From positions 2,960,545 through 3,024,544 of the forward strand of contig NZ_CP026692.1 in assembly GCF_002949795.1 (NCBI RefSeq): 64,000 bases of DNA, written 5' to 3'. Below, piece by piece: positions 1 to 8,996 of this stretch. Numbering within the stretch: the first letter of the stretch is position 1; the number at the start of each line of letters is the position of its first letter. The position numbers and the translations under genes were made by a program. This DNA is from Nostoc sp. 'Lobaria pulmonaria (5183) cyanobiont' (GTDB taxonomy: Bacteria > Cyanobacteriota > Cyanobacteriia > Cyanobacteriales > Nostocaceae). The notes under the pieces are model-generated. The model was not told the DNA's origin and did not search any database. It was given only the letters and a program-made list of their open reading frames with translations.

Positions 1-2
1 TC

Positions 3-1345
3 TTAGGTGGAACGATTGCACATACCCAGGAGAAATTAGCTGCCACAGCCCATGAACATGGTGGTTTAATTTGGGCAATTGATGCCTTACAGCCCGAAGG
101 TCATGGAACCTTGCTGTATGTATTGTACGAAGTACTAAGTGGCACACCAGTCAGTGGAATTCAGTTACAACAAGCACAAGCACAACGGCTAATTGAATGG
201 CTGCAACCATATAAGGAATTACCTTTTACAGTGCTAGCAACGCTGTCAGATGGGGAATCAGCAATCATTGCTGCAATGAATTCAAGTTGGTCAAATGCAC
301 CACATCAGCGTTGTCAAGCCCACTTTCTAAGTAATTTGAGTGAGTCTGTACTGCCATTAGATACAAAGCTCCGACAGCAATTAAAGGCAGATTTGGATGG
401 GCTGCCACAAGTTCCAGATCGCTCAGAAAGACTTCTTCACCCAAATCAATTAAGACAGCCAGACAGTAGCCCCCTTTTTTAGCAATTCCCTATTTGTCAA
501 GAGATGCGGAGTTAATGGCAGTCGAATCCCAAATTCGTGCTGCGATTCGGGATTGTGTAAATCGTACCAATCGTAAACCTTTTAATTGGGGAGGTATTGA
601 AGGCTACCAACAATTATCAGTTATTGGAGAAATACTACGTAGTTTACCATGCCGGGAAATTGACACAGATTATTTATCTCTATTGTCAGTATGGGTGGAC
701 CTTGCTTTACTGACTAATTGTTCAGTAGCATCGGATTTAGAAGAGGCGCACAAGTGGCTGCGAAGAATTGCCGAATGTTTGCACTATCCAGAACACACCA
801 GTCGTAACACAGATGATGTGACTTATATCACAGAAGCTGCAAAATTACCTTTAACAAGCTTTCAAGTCCGGTGCAAGATGGAAGAGTTATTACAACAGTT
901 TGTGCCTGACAGTCAACAAAATCCGGCACAATTTGCTCTCAAAAAAAAGTTACAACTGCTGTGGCACAAATACGGGGCTAATTTGTTGCACTGCTATGAT
1001 ATCCCTGGTTTACCGCCAGATAATCTCAAAATTGAGTCAAAATTCAGCCAGTTGCGTCGCCATCAGAGGCGAATTAGTGGGCGCAAATCAACTGTTGAAT
1101 TGCGTGATTTTGGGCAATATCAAGTTCTCTTTTTTGCTGAGAATGAAAAACAGCTACTTGAACAAATTCAGCAAGTACCTATAACTGAGTATAAAACTCA
1201 ACGTCGTCGATTAGCAATGGCAGAAGCTCCTCGCCAACAAAAACGTCGTCTTCATCGTAATCCAGTTAGCGCAATACAAGCTTTGGTTAATCAACATCAA
1301 GAACTTCTCACTGTGCTTGAGTTTCAAGCTCTCAATACCAATTAG
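3..1345 (+). pseudogene. Broken DDE-type transposase (5' end outside window)
   Basis: An open frame enters from the left edge at base 3 and runs to a stop at 482; a second frame, open from 470 to 1345, continues the protein. The first part has an Asp in AIDALQPEG, a second Asp in LSDGESAI and the QRCQAH (C-x2-H) motif seen after the second Asp in MULE/IS256-like transposases. The second part is basic and helical, as transposase C-termini are. The frames meet near a C5-T7 run at 470-481, but frame 2 has a TAG at 467 and the third frame a stop near 451, so a simple slip does not clearly restore one protein. I read it as an inactivated insertion-sequence gene; I cannot name the exact IS family. 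Confidence 0.6.
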
Positions 1346-1461
1346 ACAGCTAGGGGTTACAAAACTTACTTGCGACTTGAGTTTAACGTACCATACCGCA
1401 CAAAAAATTGCAAACATAACGTAAACTGCCGTACTATCTTTATATTATTTCTCTGTTGTGT

Positions 1462-1731
1462 ATGCCGAAATCAGGATTTAAAACAATCACAGTACCGGAC
1501 TGGATTGTTGATGAAATTAAGAGACAGCCTGACTATAAAGGGAATCAAGCTGCCACTTTGGGGGCGCTCGTTAGGGATGGTGTTGCGGCTCGTGGCGGAG
1601 AATTGGAAAACCCAGCAATATTCCTTGCACAAGTACTGAATCACTTACCTAATTGGGAGCGGCGCGAATCCTGGGAGTTGGCGCTGACTATTTTAAGTTG
1701 GTTGCAAGAAACAGAGCGCCCTTCTAGTTAG
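1462..1731 (+). CDS. Small unknown protein, first gene of a three-gene cluster
   Basis: An 89-residue protein. ATG at 1462 is chosen over an upstream TTG at 1456. The N-terminus (SGFKTITVPDWIVDEIKR) looks like the beta strand plus helix of ribbon-helix-helix or antitoxin-like DNA binders, but this is only a resemblance. The C-terminal half is Trp-rich and helical. It lies just upstream of a DUF5674 gene and a third small gene on the same strand, probably one operon, in a region full of transposase debris. I do not recognise the family. Confidence 0.55.
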   Translation: MPKSGFKTITVPDWIVDEIKRQPDYKGNQAATLGALVRDGVAARGGELENPAIFLAQVLNHLPNWERRESWELALTILSWLQETERPSS

Positions 1732-1762
1732 CTTTGATGATATTACAGAGGTTTTCAGCTGT

Positions 1763-2095
1763 ATGATTTTGCTGTTACGCGAACGCGCTACCCCGGAACA
1801 ACTTGAACAAATGCTCCAAGAACACAAGTTCTACATTAAAACCGCAGTCGATATCGAGCGTCGGGTGTTGGTTGGTGGTGGTGATTTGCACTATGACTGC
1901 GAACAGGCTCTTTTAGGTGATGGTAGTCGGCAAGAAACTATCTGGGCAGCAAGCTTTATGCCTGTGACTCAAAAGATGATTTTTGAATCGATTGTCAATC
2001 TCCGCCCCCGGCAAAATAAATCAATGGAGATATTGGACTCTAATATTAGAGAAAGGGTCGCTCAAATCATTATCGAATTCCTGGGAAATTTATGA
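1763..2095 (+). CDS. DUF5674 family protein
   Basis: A 110-residue protein matching the DUF5674 pattern as I know it: an N-terminal RERATPEQLEQML segment, then AVDIERRVLVGGGDLHYDCE, then a DGSRQETIW segment and a C-terminal INLRPRQNKSMEI-like motif. No catalytic function is established for the family to my knowledge. Its stop overlaps the start of the next gene (ATGA at 2092-2095), so the two are translationally coupled. The cluster sits among mobile-element remains, which fits an accessory, possibly toxin-antitoxin-like role, but that is inference. Confidence 0.7.
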   Translation: MILLLRERATPEQLEQMLQEHKFYIKTAVDIERRVLVGGGDLHYDCEQALLGDGSRQETIWAASFMPVTQKMIFESIVNLRPRQNKSMEILDSNIRERVAQIIIEFLGNL

Positions 2096-2466
2096 TCGAA
2101 TTGACACCGAGACAACAAATTTTTATACAAGATGATGTGACTACCCGTTTACATCATCTAGCTGCACACCTTGAGCAAATTCAGTCTTTGTGGACTCAAG
2201 GCTCATCGCAGGAATTGATGCTGACTCTGGTAAAAGAAAGTCGATACTTTATTGAGTGGACTGTACCAGATATGGTGAAAGCAGATGATATTGATAGAGC
2301 AGCAGAGTTGGTTGACTTAGGTCGCTTATTGACTCGATGGCTATTCCACTGGGAGAACATTTGGTCGGATACCGAACAAAAGCAATCTGCATCTGTTGAA
2401 ACTTCATATTGGTTACGTCGGGTTTTGGAAATATCTCGTACAGAACCGGAATCACTGAGTGCTTGA
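2092..2466 (+). CDS. Unknown protein coupled to DUF5674 gene
   Basis: A 124-residue acidic, helix-rich protein starting in a 4-base ATGA overlap with the DUF5674 gene. It has several Trp residues (SLWTQGSS, WTVPDMV, WLFHWENIW) and an Asp/Leu-rich middle (AAELVDLGRLLTRW), with no signal peptide or membrane segment. I do not recognise the family. The overlap is the main evidence that it is a real gene in the same operon. It ends 3 bases before the 3' end of a convergent gene. Confidence 0.55.
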   Translation: MIELTPRQQIFIQDDVTTRLHHLAAHLEQIQSLWTQGSSQELMLTLVKESRYFIEWTVPDMVKADDIDRAAELVDLGRLLTRWLFHWENIWSDTEQKQSASVETSYWLRRVLEISRTEPESLSA

Positions 2467-2469
2467 TCT

Positions 2470-2988
2470 TTATGAAGTCTGACGTTGTTTAATCAACACT
2501 GAACGCAAGTACTGCCGACAAGCTGCTTCTCCCCGATAAATCAAAATCCTTAGCGCCTGCACTTCCTGGATCGGAGAAATACAAATTTCGGCGATGGCTG
2601 GAATCAAATTCTGTTGCGATACCACATAGTCTTTATGGCACTGTTCTAATTCCTGAATTTTAGAGTTTAACTCCTGTATCTGTCGCAATGCTTTTGTTAA
2701 AGAAGATTCTTTGTTTTTAGAGCGATTATCCAGAGTGAATGTCATGTTGTTGCTCCTATGTAAAACATGATTTTCTTGATGGTTTTCATAATCAACGCAT
2801 TGATCGCCAAGCAGCCGTGGGGATGAACATCTGTTATCGTTGTTTTTTAGTGGTTCGTGCTTAGATAACAAAGAAGAGAAGTCGTAAATCGTTACTGTTG
2901 GTTTTAGTTGTGGTTCAAGTTTTGGAAATGACTCTATTACGAGTTCAGGATTGCCCAAACCAATTGCATATTTAATTTCCTGTTCCAT
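2470..2988 (-). CDS. Unknown protein with coiled coil
   Basis: A 172-residue protein without signal peptide. Residues 1-90 are low-complexity and polar; residues about 90-125 form a likely coiled coil (LTKALRQIQELNSKIQELEQ); the C-terminal 45 residues (AIAEICISPIQEVQALRILIY...) are more conserved in character and contain paired Cys. It is the last gene of a minus-strand group of three and converges on the DUF5674 cluster with a 3-base gap. Function unknown. Confidence 0.5.
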   Translation of the reverse strand: MEQEIKYAIGLGNPELVIESFPKLEPQLKPTVTIYDFSSLLSKHEPLKNNDNRCSSPRLLGDQCVDYENHQENHVLHRSNNMTFTLDNRSKNKESSLTKALRQIQELNSKIQELEQCHKDYVVSQQNLIPAIAEICISPIQEVQALRILIYRGEAACRQYLRSVLIKQRQTS

Positions 2989-3151
2989 GACTGGATTCTC
3001 CTTGTTGAGAAAATTGCTCTACCTGCTCGATTGCGTTGACTACATCTCCCAAAATATTGAACGCATCATTTAGCACCACATCGTTTGAGGTAGAAAAATG
3101 CTCTGACGATTGAATTTTACGATAATCTCGACTACTCCCTACAAGCCGCAA
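2972..3151 (-). CDS. Possible small protein, TTG start, overlaps next gene
   Basis: The frame downstream of the stop at 3200 is open for about 75 codons and has no ATG; the only plausible start I see is TTG at 3151, giving 59 residues (LRLVGSSRDYRK... to ...GTGN). The end overlaps the following gene by 17 bases. The composition (NDAFNILGDVVNAIEQVEQF) reads like real protein. It would fill the otherwise empty gap between two minus-strand genes. The lack of an ATG keeps confidence low; it may be the remains of a larger gene. Confidence 0.3.
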   Translation of the reverse strand: MRLVGSSRDYRKIQSSEHFSTSNDVVLNDAFNILGDVVNAIEQVEQFSQQGESSHGTGN

Positions 3152-3199
3152 TGTATATTGACAGCCTTGTAGGATAGTCCGAATCTCTCTCTGCTGTGG

Positions 3200-3520
3200 T
3201 TAATTTGATTTCCATCGTTGTTTATCTCCCTGAAATTTATCTCGTTGAATACTGAGACTTGCTCCGACTAAAGAACTGCCTAAGAAGGCAGAAAAACTTA
3301 CCAGCATTGCACCCAGGCAAATACCTTTCTGCTGCTGCCAACCAGAGATAATTATGTTGGGATTAGCATTTGTCTCGATAATCTCCATTCCCCAACACCC
3401 CATTGCCCCTACTCCTGAAAAGCTAGTAATCAGCAGAGAGATAATTGCAGTTGTTTCTATGGTGCGATCAATGAAAATTTTGGGGTTAAATCTTCTCCTA
3501 GTACGGCGGCGAAGAACCAT
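3200..3520 (-). CDS. Small two-helix membrane protein, unknown
   Basis: About 106 residues from ATG at 3520, which has an AAGAG ribosome-binding site a few bases upstream; an ATG at 3580 would add 20 residues. A very basic N-terminus (RRRTRRRF) is followed by two hydrophobic segments (around TAIISLLITSFSGVGAMGCW and LGAMLVSFSAFLGSSLVGAS), suggesting two membrane helices with cytoplasmic ends. It is first in a minus-strand group with two other unknown genes, downstream of the broken ISAs1 transposase. Family not recognised. Confidence 0.5.
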   Translation of the reverse strand: MVLRRRTRRRFNPKIFIDRTIETTAIISLLITSFSGVGAMGCWGMEIIETNANPNIIISGWQQQKGICLGAMLVSFSAFLGSSLVGASLSIQRDKFQGDKQRWKSN

Positions 3521-3820
3521 TTTACTCTTGTGGTCTAACCTTGATTGGTAAACAACTTGTTTGTGGCAGGGCAAACGCATCTTATTTACTAATAAAAACT
3601 AAGGGAGATTCCAAAATGACATAGATAATTGTAAAAATTGGTGAAATGATAAATAAAACAAATCAAATATTTTTTCAAAATGTGAATTAGCTTACTTCAA
3701 CTCAATGACTAATCGTCAATACTAAAATAATTCAATTATGAGCTACATAAGAATATATTTACTTAGAGGATAAATAAAACTTTTATGTAAAACATTCAAC
3801 TCAAGTTTTGATGTACTATT

Positions 3821-4955
3821 TTAAGCTAACGCTAAAATACTTAGTAAATATTTGTTATCCATCGCTGCAAGAAACTGTTTATTTTTGATTCCACGTTTGA
3901 CACGCTTCTCTTGAGTTAAAAGATTGACTGCAATATGTCTGAGAATTGCAAAATTCTGTGGAGCATTATCTTTTCTAATTCGACAGTCATCTTCTCTTAA
4001 GGCAACATCCAATAGCCAATGCAATGAATTTTCAATTCCCCAATGGCTGCGAATAGAATTACCAAACTGTTTAGCATCTGACTCAAGGCTACTGATAAAA
4101 TACCGAGTTTCAACCGTTGTTTCACCATTGAATGAACGGACAGATTCTACCATGCCAACACTATTAAAATTTGACCAAATCGAATCTGGGTTAAGCCGAG
4201 ATTCAATTTGAGAGAACATTACGTAATTGCGAATTTCATGACGGCCATGCCCTGTTCCTTCTGTTTTATATGTGCTATGTTTAATCCCATCAAAACCTGT
4301 GGCTATCCCTGAAGAGAATAGTTTTTCGACTTCATCATAAAGATTTCCTTGATTCTTCTTTAACGCAATTACATAATCTGCATAATGCTAGAGTGATTAG
4401 CTTCACAATCTCCTTCTGGCAGCCAATTGCATCAATGGTCACAATACATCCTGACAGTTCTAATACCTTTAATAATTCTGGAATTGCTGTAATTTCATTT
4501 GATTTTTCATCTACTTTTACTTGTCCCAGCACTAATTTATTTGTAGTTGCCCAGGCGCTTACCATTATAATTGCGCTTTGGTCACTACTTGTATCATAAG
4601 AACCACGTAAAGTTTTCCCATCAAGTGCGACAACTTCACCATCAGTTATCTTCTGTATTGATTTCATCCAGCTCAGAAAACATTCCTGGAACTGTTGAGG
4701 ATTTATTTGTGCAAATACTCTTGCAAATGTATCGTGGGACGGAATCCCATTTGGTAATTCTAAAAATGTTTTTAACCATTCATACTTTGCACAACCATAA
4801 GTCTCTACGGCTACCCAACCATCCGCACCACAAATCACAGCACATACGGCAATGGTCATGATATCGATTAATTTATGTCGTTTGGTGCGATCTATTCGTG
4901 GATCTTGTATCACCGCAAAATGGTCAGCAATCGTAATTTTGGGTTTGAGCTTCAT
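3821..4955 (-). pseudogene. ISAs1-family transposase, frameshifted
   Basis: The N-terminal part (start ATG 4955; ITIADHFAVIQDPRIDRTKRHKL, then GADGWVAVETYG) and the core (VALDGKTLRGSYD, ITIDAIGCQKEIV) are typical of ISAs1-family DDE transposases. Near 4386-4390 the frame is lost: translation in another frame recovers HYADYVIALKKNQGNLYDEV and continues to the stop at 3821, including SHWGIENSLHWLLDVALREDD with the family's catalytic region. One base too many (or two too few) beside CTAG explains the break. Apart from that shift the gene looks full length (about 375 codons). I could not define the terminal inverted repeats. Confidence 0.85.
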
Positions 4956-5060
4956 AGAGAGGAGAATAAGAACGTAATTCTTCTTTGTGATCAATGTGAG
5001 AATACCACGTTCAATGAAGGGCAGCTGTCCTGACTTTTCACAACATCTGTAAAAGTCACT

Positions 5061-5258
5061 TTGGTCAGGGGAGCAACGCGATTTGGTGAGGTCTGGGAAA
5101 AAAGGTGCGATCGCTAAATCCTTTCATCAGTAATAAAAATATATTTATACATATTAAGTAGTAAATTGTAAATGAAATTACTTAGTACTCAGATTTGATT
5201 TTTAGCGATCGCACCTCGTTTACCGAATCTGACAAAATCGCATTGCTCCCTTGGTCAG
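5061..5258. mobile_element. MITE (182 bp, 5069-5250) with 8-bp target-site duplication
   Basis: Two arms of about 55 bp form an imperfect inverted repeat: the left arm begins GGGAGCAACGCGATTTGG and includes GGTGCGATCGCTAAATC; the right arm, read on the other strand, begins GGGAGCAATGCGATTTTG and includes AGGTGCGATCGCTAAAAATC. The centre is AT-rich with no coding frame. The element is flanked by perfect 8-bp direct repeats TTGGTCAG (5061-5068 and 5251-5258), the mark of transposition. It lies about 100 bp beyond the start of the ISAs1 transposase, a family that makes 8-10 bp duplications, but no relation is shown. Confidence 0.8.
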
Positions 5259-5395
5259 TTAGCTATCGCATAAATTGAGTTTTTCTTTTCGCTGATCTTC
5301 TCGTGATTCCTAGTCATTAATCTAAAACTATTGAGAATCAGACTGTGAGAAAACTTACGCTATTTAGTGACTTGAGAACTGACCGTGAAAATTCA

Positions 5396-5416
5396 GGCAG
5401 CCGTCCGTCGGCTGCC
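5396..5416. repeat. GC-rich hairpin
   Basis: Perfect 8-bp stem GGCAGCCG / CGGCTGCC with loop TCCGT. There is no T-run after it on either strand, so it is not a standard intrinsic terminator. It lies between the MITE and the phosphoglycerate mutase remnant. Confidence 0.5.
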
Positions 5417-5511
5417 TCTAACTCTCCCCTAATAATGATTATTATTTTCATCTAAAGTGAGGTTTAATATCCTGAAAGCCCTATGTAGTTTGAGTCTTGG
5501 TGTATTTCACC

Positions 5512-5703
5512 ATGATTCAGGCTCGTCAATATTTAGATGCGTTTGCCCTGGTTTCTGCCCACGGCAATTCTCTACGATCAATCATCATGTATATAGATAA
5601 CCTTAGTATTGAAGAAATACCCAACCTCGAACTTGCGACTAGTGTTCCGATTGTCTATGAGATTAATCAGCAAGGAAAAGTAACAAGTTCTGTAATCATC
5701 TAG
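5512..5703 (+). pseudogene. C-terminal remnant of phosphoglycerate mutase (GpmA type)
   Basis: A short open frame encodes VSAHGNSLRSIIMYIDNLS, then EEIPNLELATSVPIVYEINQ and a natural-looking stop. This is the C-terminal catalytic part of 2,3-bisphosphoglycerate-dependent phosphoglycerate mutase, including the second catalytic His in the AHGNSLR motif. The N-terminal two thirds, with the RHG phosphohistidine motif, is missing, and homology fades upstream of about 5545. It is therefore a gene fragment left by rearrangement, not a working glycolytic enzyme. Confidence 0.75.
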
Positions 5704-6223
5704 CCGATCAAAAATTGAGATTCTAGTACTATGTTTGTGAAAGATGAAAATTTAATATTTTGTGGGTTTCATCAGGAAAATTGTTGAGCAAATGGAAAAA
5801 ATAAGATTTATTAAGTTCTGAAATTTCTCAATTAAGTTTCCTAATTGAGAAAATATATTTAAGAGTCCTAAGCGTTGTCAAATCCTCAAAACTGGTTTGA
5901 GTTTTGTGACTAGCTTAACCATGACATCAGTGTTATCTTTTTTAATTACTAAATCCACGAAAAAAGCACGAGTAATTGTTGTGCAACGACTAAATGAGTT
6001 TGAACTTGAGGGCAAAAGTATTCACATCTTGATATTTAATTTTAAATGGAGTTCAACAGCTTGATTACAGAACTCAAAATTCTTCTGCCCATTTCAGTGG
6101 CGATGACATTGGGACATTCAGTAGACCGAAAACTTTTCCAAAACCCTTATCAGCCCTTAATTTCACCTTGGGAAGATCATCTGCTCAAATCAGCTTCTAA
6201 TCTACCTTTCAAGGACCTCTGTT
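5704..6223. other. Gene-poor stretch with unrecognised short frames
   Basis: AT-rich DNA with two short plus-strand frames, 5931-6074 (47 codons) and 6046-6237 (63 codons, MEFNSLITELKILLPIS...). Neither matches a family I know, and both lack convincing ribosome-binding sites. I treat the stretch as decayed sequence. Confidence 0.4.
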
Positions 6224-6448
6224 TTAGATGGACTTAAAAGCGATCGCTTGTGGTGATGATGGACAGTCCCAACAACGCCGCCTGAAACCCTTATTATCTC
6301 GGCAATTTAAGTCGGGTGAATTCTTAGGGATACAAAAATCTGGATAAGAGGGATCACAGTTATTCTGTTGCTGCCCTTGAGTTGGTTGCAAAGTTGTCTT
6401 TCGGGTAGCTCTGTGGCGGAAGTCCCAAGGCATTACGGGATTAGCCAA
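6224..6448 (-). pseudogene. C-terminal remnant of a thermonuclease-like protein
   Basis: The minus-strand frame contains NPVMPWDFRHR followed by NCDPSYPDFCIPKNSPDLNC. Both motifs are typical of the C-terminal tail of secreted cyanobacterial SNase/thermonuclease-family proteins (MPWDFR, then CDPSYPDxCIPxxxPDLxC). After DLNC the frame departs from the expected sequence, consistent with a frameshift, and the nuclease domain itself is absent. This is a fragment. Confidence 0.6.
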
Positions 6449-6985
6449 ATGGCATTAAGAAAACGTGAAACCTGGTCTGGCCAGGGTGTTGGGGTAGGGT
6501 GTAGTGTTAATAAACATTCATTTTTTAGGGGTGAAACAGAGGGGGAGCTACGCGAAAAAGTGAGATCGAGGTTTAATTCTCAATTATCTAGCTAGATTCT
6601 CAATAAAACCAGCCATTTCATTGCGATGCCTGCGGCGGGCTACGCCTACGCACTATTAAACAGGTGATTTATACCCCTAATTTTTAGCACCTCACTTTGG
6701 AGCGTTGCTCCCAAACAGACGTTACTTCTTCATTCCCTACATCCCACACCCCAAAACCAGTAATATCAATGATTTCCGCTTATCTTAGTGCCATTCAACT
6801 CTTACCCAACTGCGTCATAAATTAGCTTCTGTACTAGAAAATATTACACCAGAGGTGATTGTTTCTCTTACCTCTTACGACTTTATTCTTGAAGCTTTAT
6901 TTAACGCAGCTTCATAAAAAATTGGTATAATACCTAACTAGTCACAAGCAAGCAAAAACAGATTGCATAATTATCATTTTTCCCA
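6449..6985. other. Gene-poor stretch
   Basis: No complete gene seen. At 6622-6650 there is a GC-rich repeat piece (CTGCGGCGGGCTACGCC) of a type scattered in Nostoc genomes; related pieces occur at 46546-46560 and 54068-54095. A 42-codon frame at 6789-6917 (TQLRHKLASVLENITPEVIV...) has no start codon and may be the end of a lost gene. Confidence 0.4.
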
Positions 6986-8764
6986 TCAGCAAAAACCTGA
7001 GTTTTTGTGGGTGCTTGTGCTGGTTGGAGGTGGTTCGATATTTTGGCCAGCAAATTTGAGTAGGTTAGCAAAGATAACTGTCTGATTGCCACCTAAAATT
7101 GGCTGCCAATCTTTAGGTGCTTTATTAATATAAGATTCCCGATCGGAATCTAAAAGTCCATAAAATACCTCGGCTACAATCCGACCACCTACCCAACCTA
7201 GCTGAGTTTTAGCACCAACACCATTTAGTAAGTCTACTTCGGAAAAACTTTTTCCCACACCAAAGCGATCTACTAAAGGAGCTTGACCCTCAGCTAAGAT
7301 GTAAAACCAGAGTGGGGTGTCGTTTTGCAGACTCTCAGCAATTGGCTCAAACTTGAACAGTGCATCGCCTGCCGAATTTTCACCCGCTGGTTGTCTCACA
7401 CTGAGTTGATCTGATGTGAGAGGAATAGCCTGAGTAAAACCTTTGTTCTGTAAAGCTTTGACAATCTGTTGCCCACCTTGTACTCTGTAGTTGTTGCCTC
7501 GCAATAAATTAAGCAGTGCTAGGGATGGACGTGGTGGTACTACTTTCGTGTCTGGTAAGGTGTCAGGGCTGATCGCATCTTTAACTTCTTTAATAACCCC
7601 CCCAACATTCTGGCTGGTTGGCAATACAGGAGACGGTAAAACGCCAAGTGGGTCAACCAAGTTGGAATCAATTTTGTAAGCTAGTTGTAAGCGTACTTCT
7701 GGTCTTTCTGTTTTATCAGCAGGCTCGTCACGAGGTTCATTAGGCAACACTCCTGGGTCTGTAAACGGGAAAAAGCGCGCCCAATTATCAATGACATGAT
7801 GACTCGGTAGTGGCTCGAATCCTAATAAACTGTCATTGTCTGGGTTGCAACTTTCACTATCCGGGAAAATGCTAAATCTTTTATCTTTGTTGAGGCGATA
7901 ACCAAAACGTACTCCAGAATGTCCAAAGCGGTAAGCTGCTACTACAAATTCGCGGGGTAAATTCTCGCGTTTGTCTTCTGTGTAAAGAGCATAGTTTTGG
8001 GCGCGCTGGTCACGAGTTTTGTCTTTTAGACCTTCTAGAACATCTGCGTTAACAATGCGCGGCAAAAAGTCTTCTATCACTATCTTTTGATAAACCCAGC
8101 GTACTTCGTTTCGTGCTGCTTCAAACAAAGCAGTACCCGTCAGTTTCTGATCGTCTTGCAGTCTCCGATTATTTTGTTTGAGCTTTGCTACTACTGCATT
8201 ATGATACTTGACAAAAGACAATTGAATTTGACTGATGATCGAGTTTTCATCATTACGTTTGTCACCAACAATCGCGCGACCATTGGGGCTACGCAGTAAA
8301 TCTTGATCTGCCTGATTTTTAAAGTCTTCAACTAGCTTTGTATTACTGACGGTAGGTTGAACCTGATTTTCAGTACCATTTTTATATAAAAGACTAGCTC
8401 CATCCTCAGCGTACATAAAAGGTTGAGCATCAGGACCGTCACCGTATAAGGAATCCAAATCAAAGCGTGGAGTTCGTAAATTACTTGGCAAACGATCTTG
8501 AGAACCAATATCTACTGGGTTTAAAGATGATGTGTTATCAAAGGTTAGATCGTGATCGATGAATTGACCAAAGTATGTATAACCTGCTGGTAACAGCAAA
8601 TTTTCTTCAGGATCAGGACCATCTTTCACGGTATCAAGCTCTGACTTTATGCTGTTGGCAAGTTTTAGTAGTTCATGGGTCGGATAGCTTTTTGCTCTTA
8701 AAGACAGTAAATGTGTAAATGCTTGTTCTCGTGTGCCGACGGAACCGTGACCAAATCCACTCAT
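6986..8764 (-). CDS. Animal-type haem peroxidase
   Basis: A 592-residue protein of the animal haem peroxidase (An_peroxidase) family, which oxidises halides or organic substrates with hydrogen peroxide. The distal site is visible at residues 66-76 (GQFIDHDLTFD): His71 is the distal histidine and the flanking Asp residues are where haem ester linkage and calcium binding occur in the family. The proximal histidine is at about residue 280 (YRFGHSGVR). No signal peptide is seen, so export, if any, uses another route. Bacterial members are few compared with animal ones; cyanobacterial peroxicins are known. It is downstream, same strand, of a WD40 protein and a haem membrane protein. Confidence 0.9.
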   Translation of the reverse strand: MSGFGHGSVGTREQAFTHLLSLRAKSYPTHELLKLANSIKSELDTVKDGPDPEENLLLPAGYTYFGQFIDHDLTFDNTSSLNPVDIGSQDRLPSNLRTPRFDLDSLYGDGPDAQPFMYAEDGASLLYKNGTENQVQPTVSNTKLVEDFKNQADQDLLRSPNGRAIVGDKRNDENSIISQIQLSFVKYHNAVVAKLKQNNRRLQDDQKLTGTALFEAARNEVRWVYQKIVIEDFLPRIVNADVLEGLKDKTRDQRAQNYALYTEDKRENLPREFVVAAYRFGHSGVRFGYRLNKDKRFSIFPDSESCNPDNDSLLGFEPLPSHHVIDNWARFFPFTDPGVLPNEPRDEPADKTERPEVRLQLAYKIDSNLVDPLGVLPSPVLPTSQNVGGVIKEVKDAISPDTLPDTKVVPPRPSLALLNLLRGNNYRVQGGQQIVKALQNKGFTQAIPLTSDQLSVRQPAGENSAGDALFKFEPIAESLQNDTPLWFYILAEGQAPLVDRFGVGKSFSEVDLLNGVGAKTQLGWVGGRIVAEVFYGLLDSDRESYINKAPKDWQPILGGNQTVIFANLLKFAGQNIEPPPTSTSTHKNSGFC

Positions 8765-8996
8765 ATAATGCTCCTTAATTAAGGTAAAGTTAATTGATTG
8801 AATGACTATTGCGTTAAAGCAATCTGCACTTTAGATTTCGATAAAATTATCAAAAGAAAGTGATTTTGACAGCTTTGACATTTTTGTAAGCAGAGATGGC
8901 ATAGCCTAGTTGTCAAATTAATGTCGGCTAGGATGTATCCCTGTCTATCATCAGATTTCCTCCTTATAGATTTGTTTACTTTCTGAAAGCTTTTTA

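Noticed and set aside
5396-5416. Intrinsic terminator
   Set aside because: The GC-rich hairpin has no T-run on either strand, so it is listed as a repeat only.
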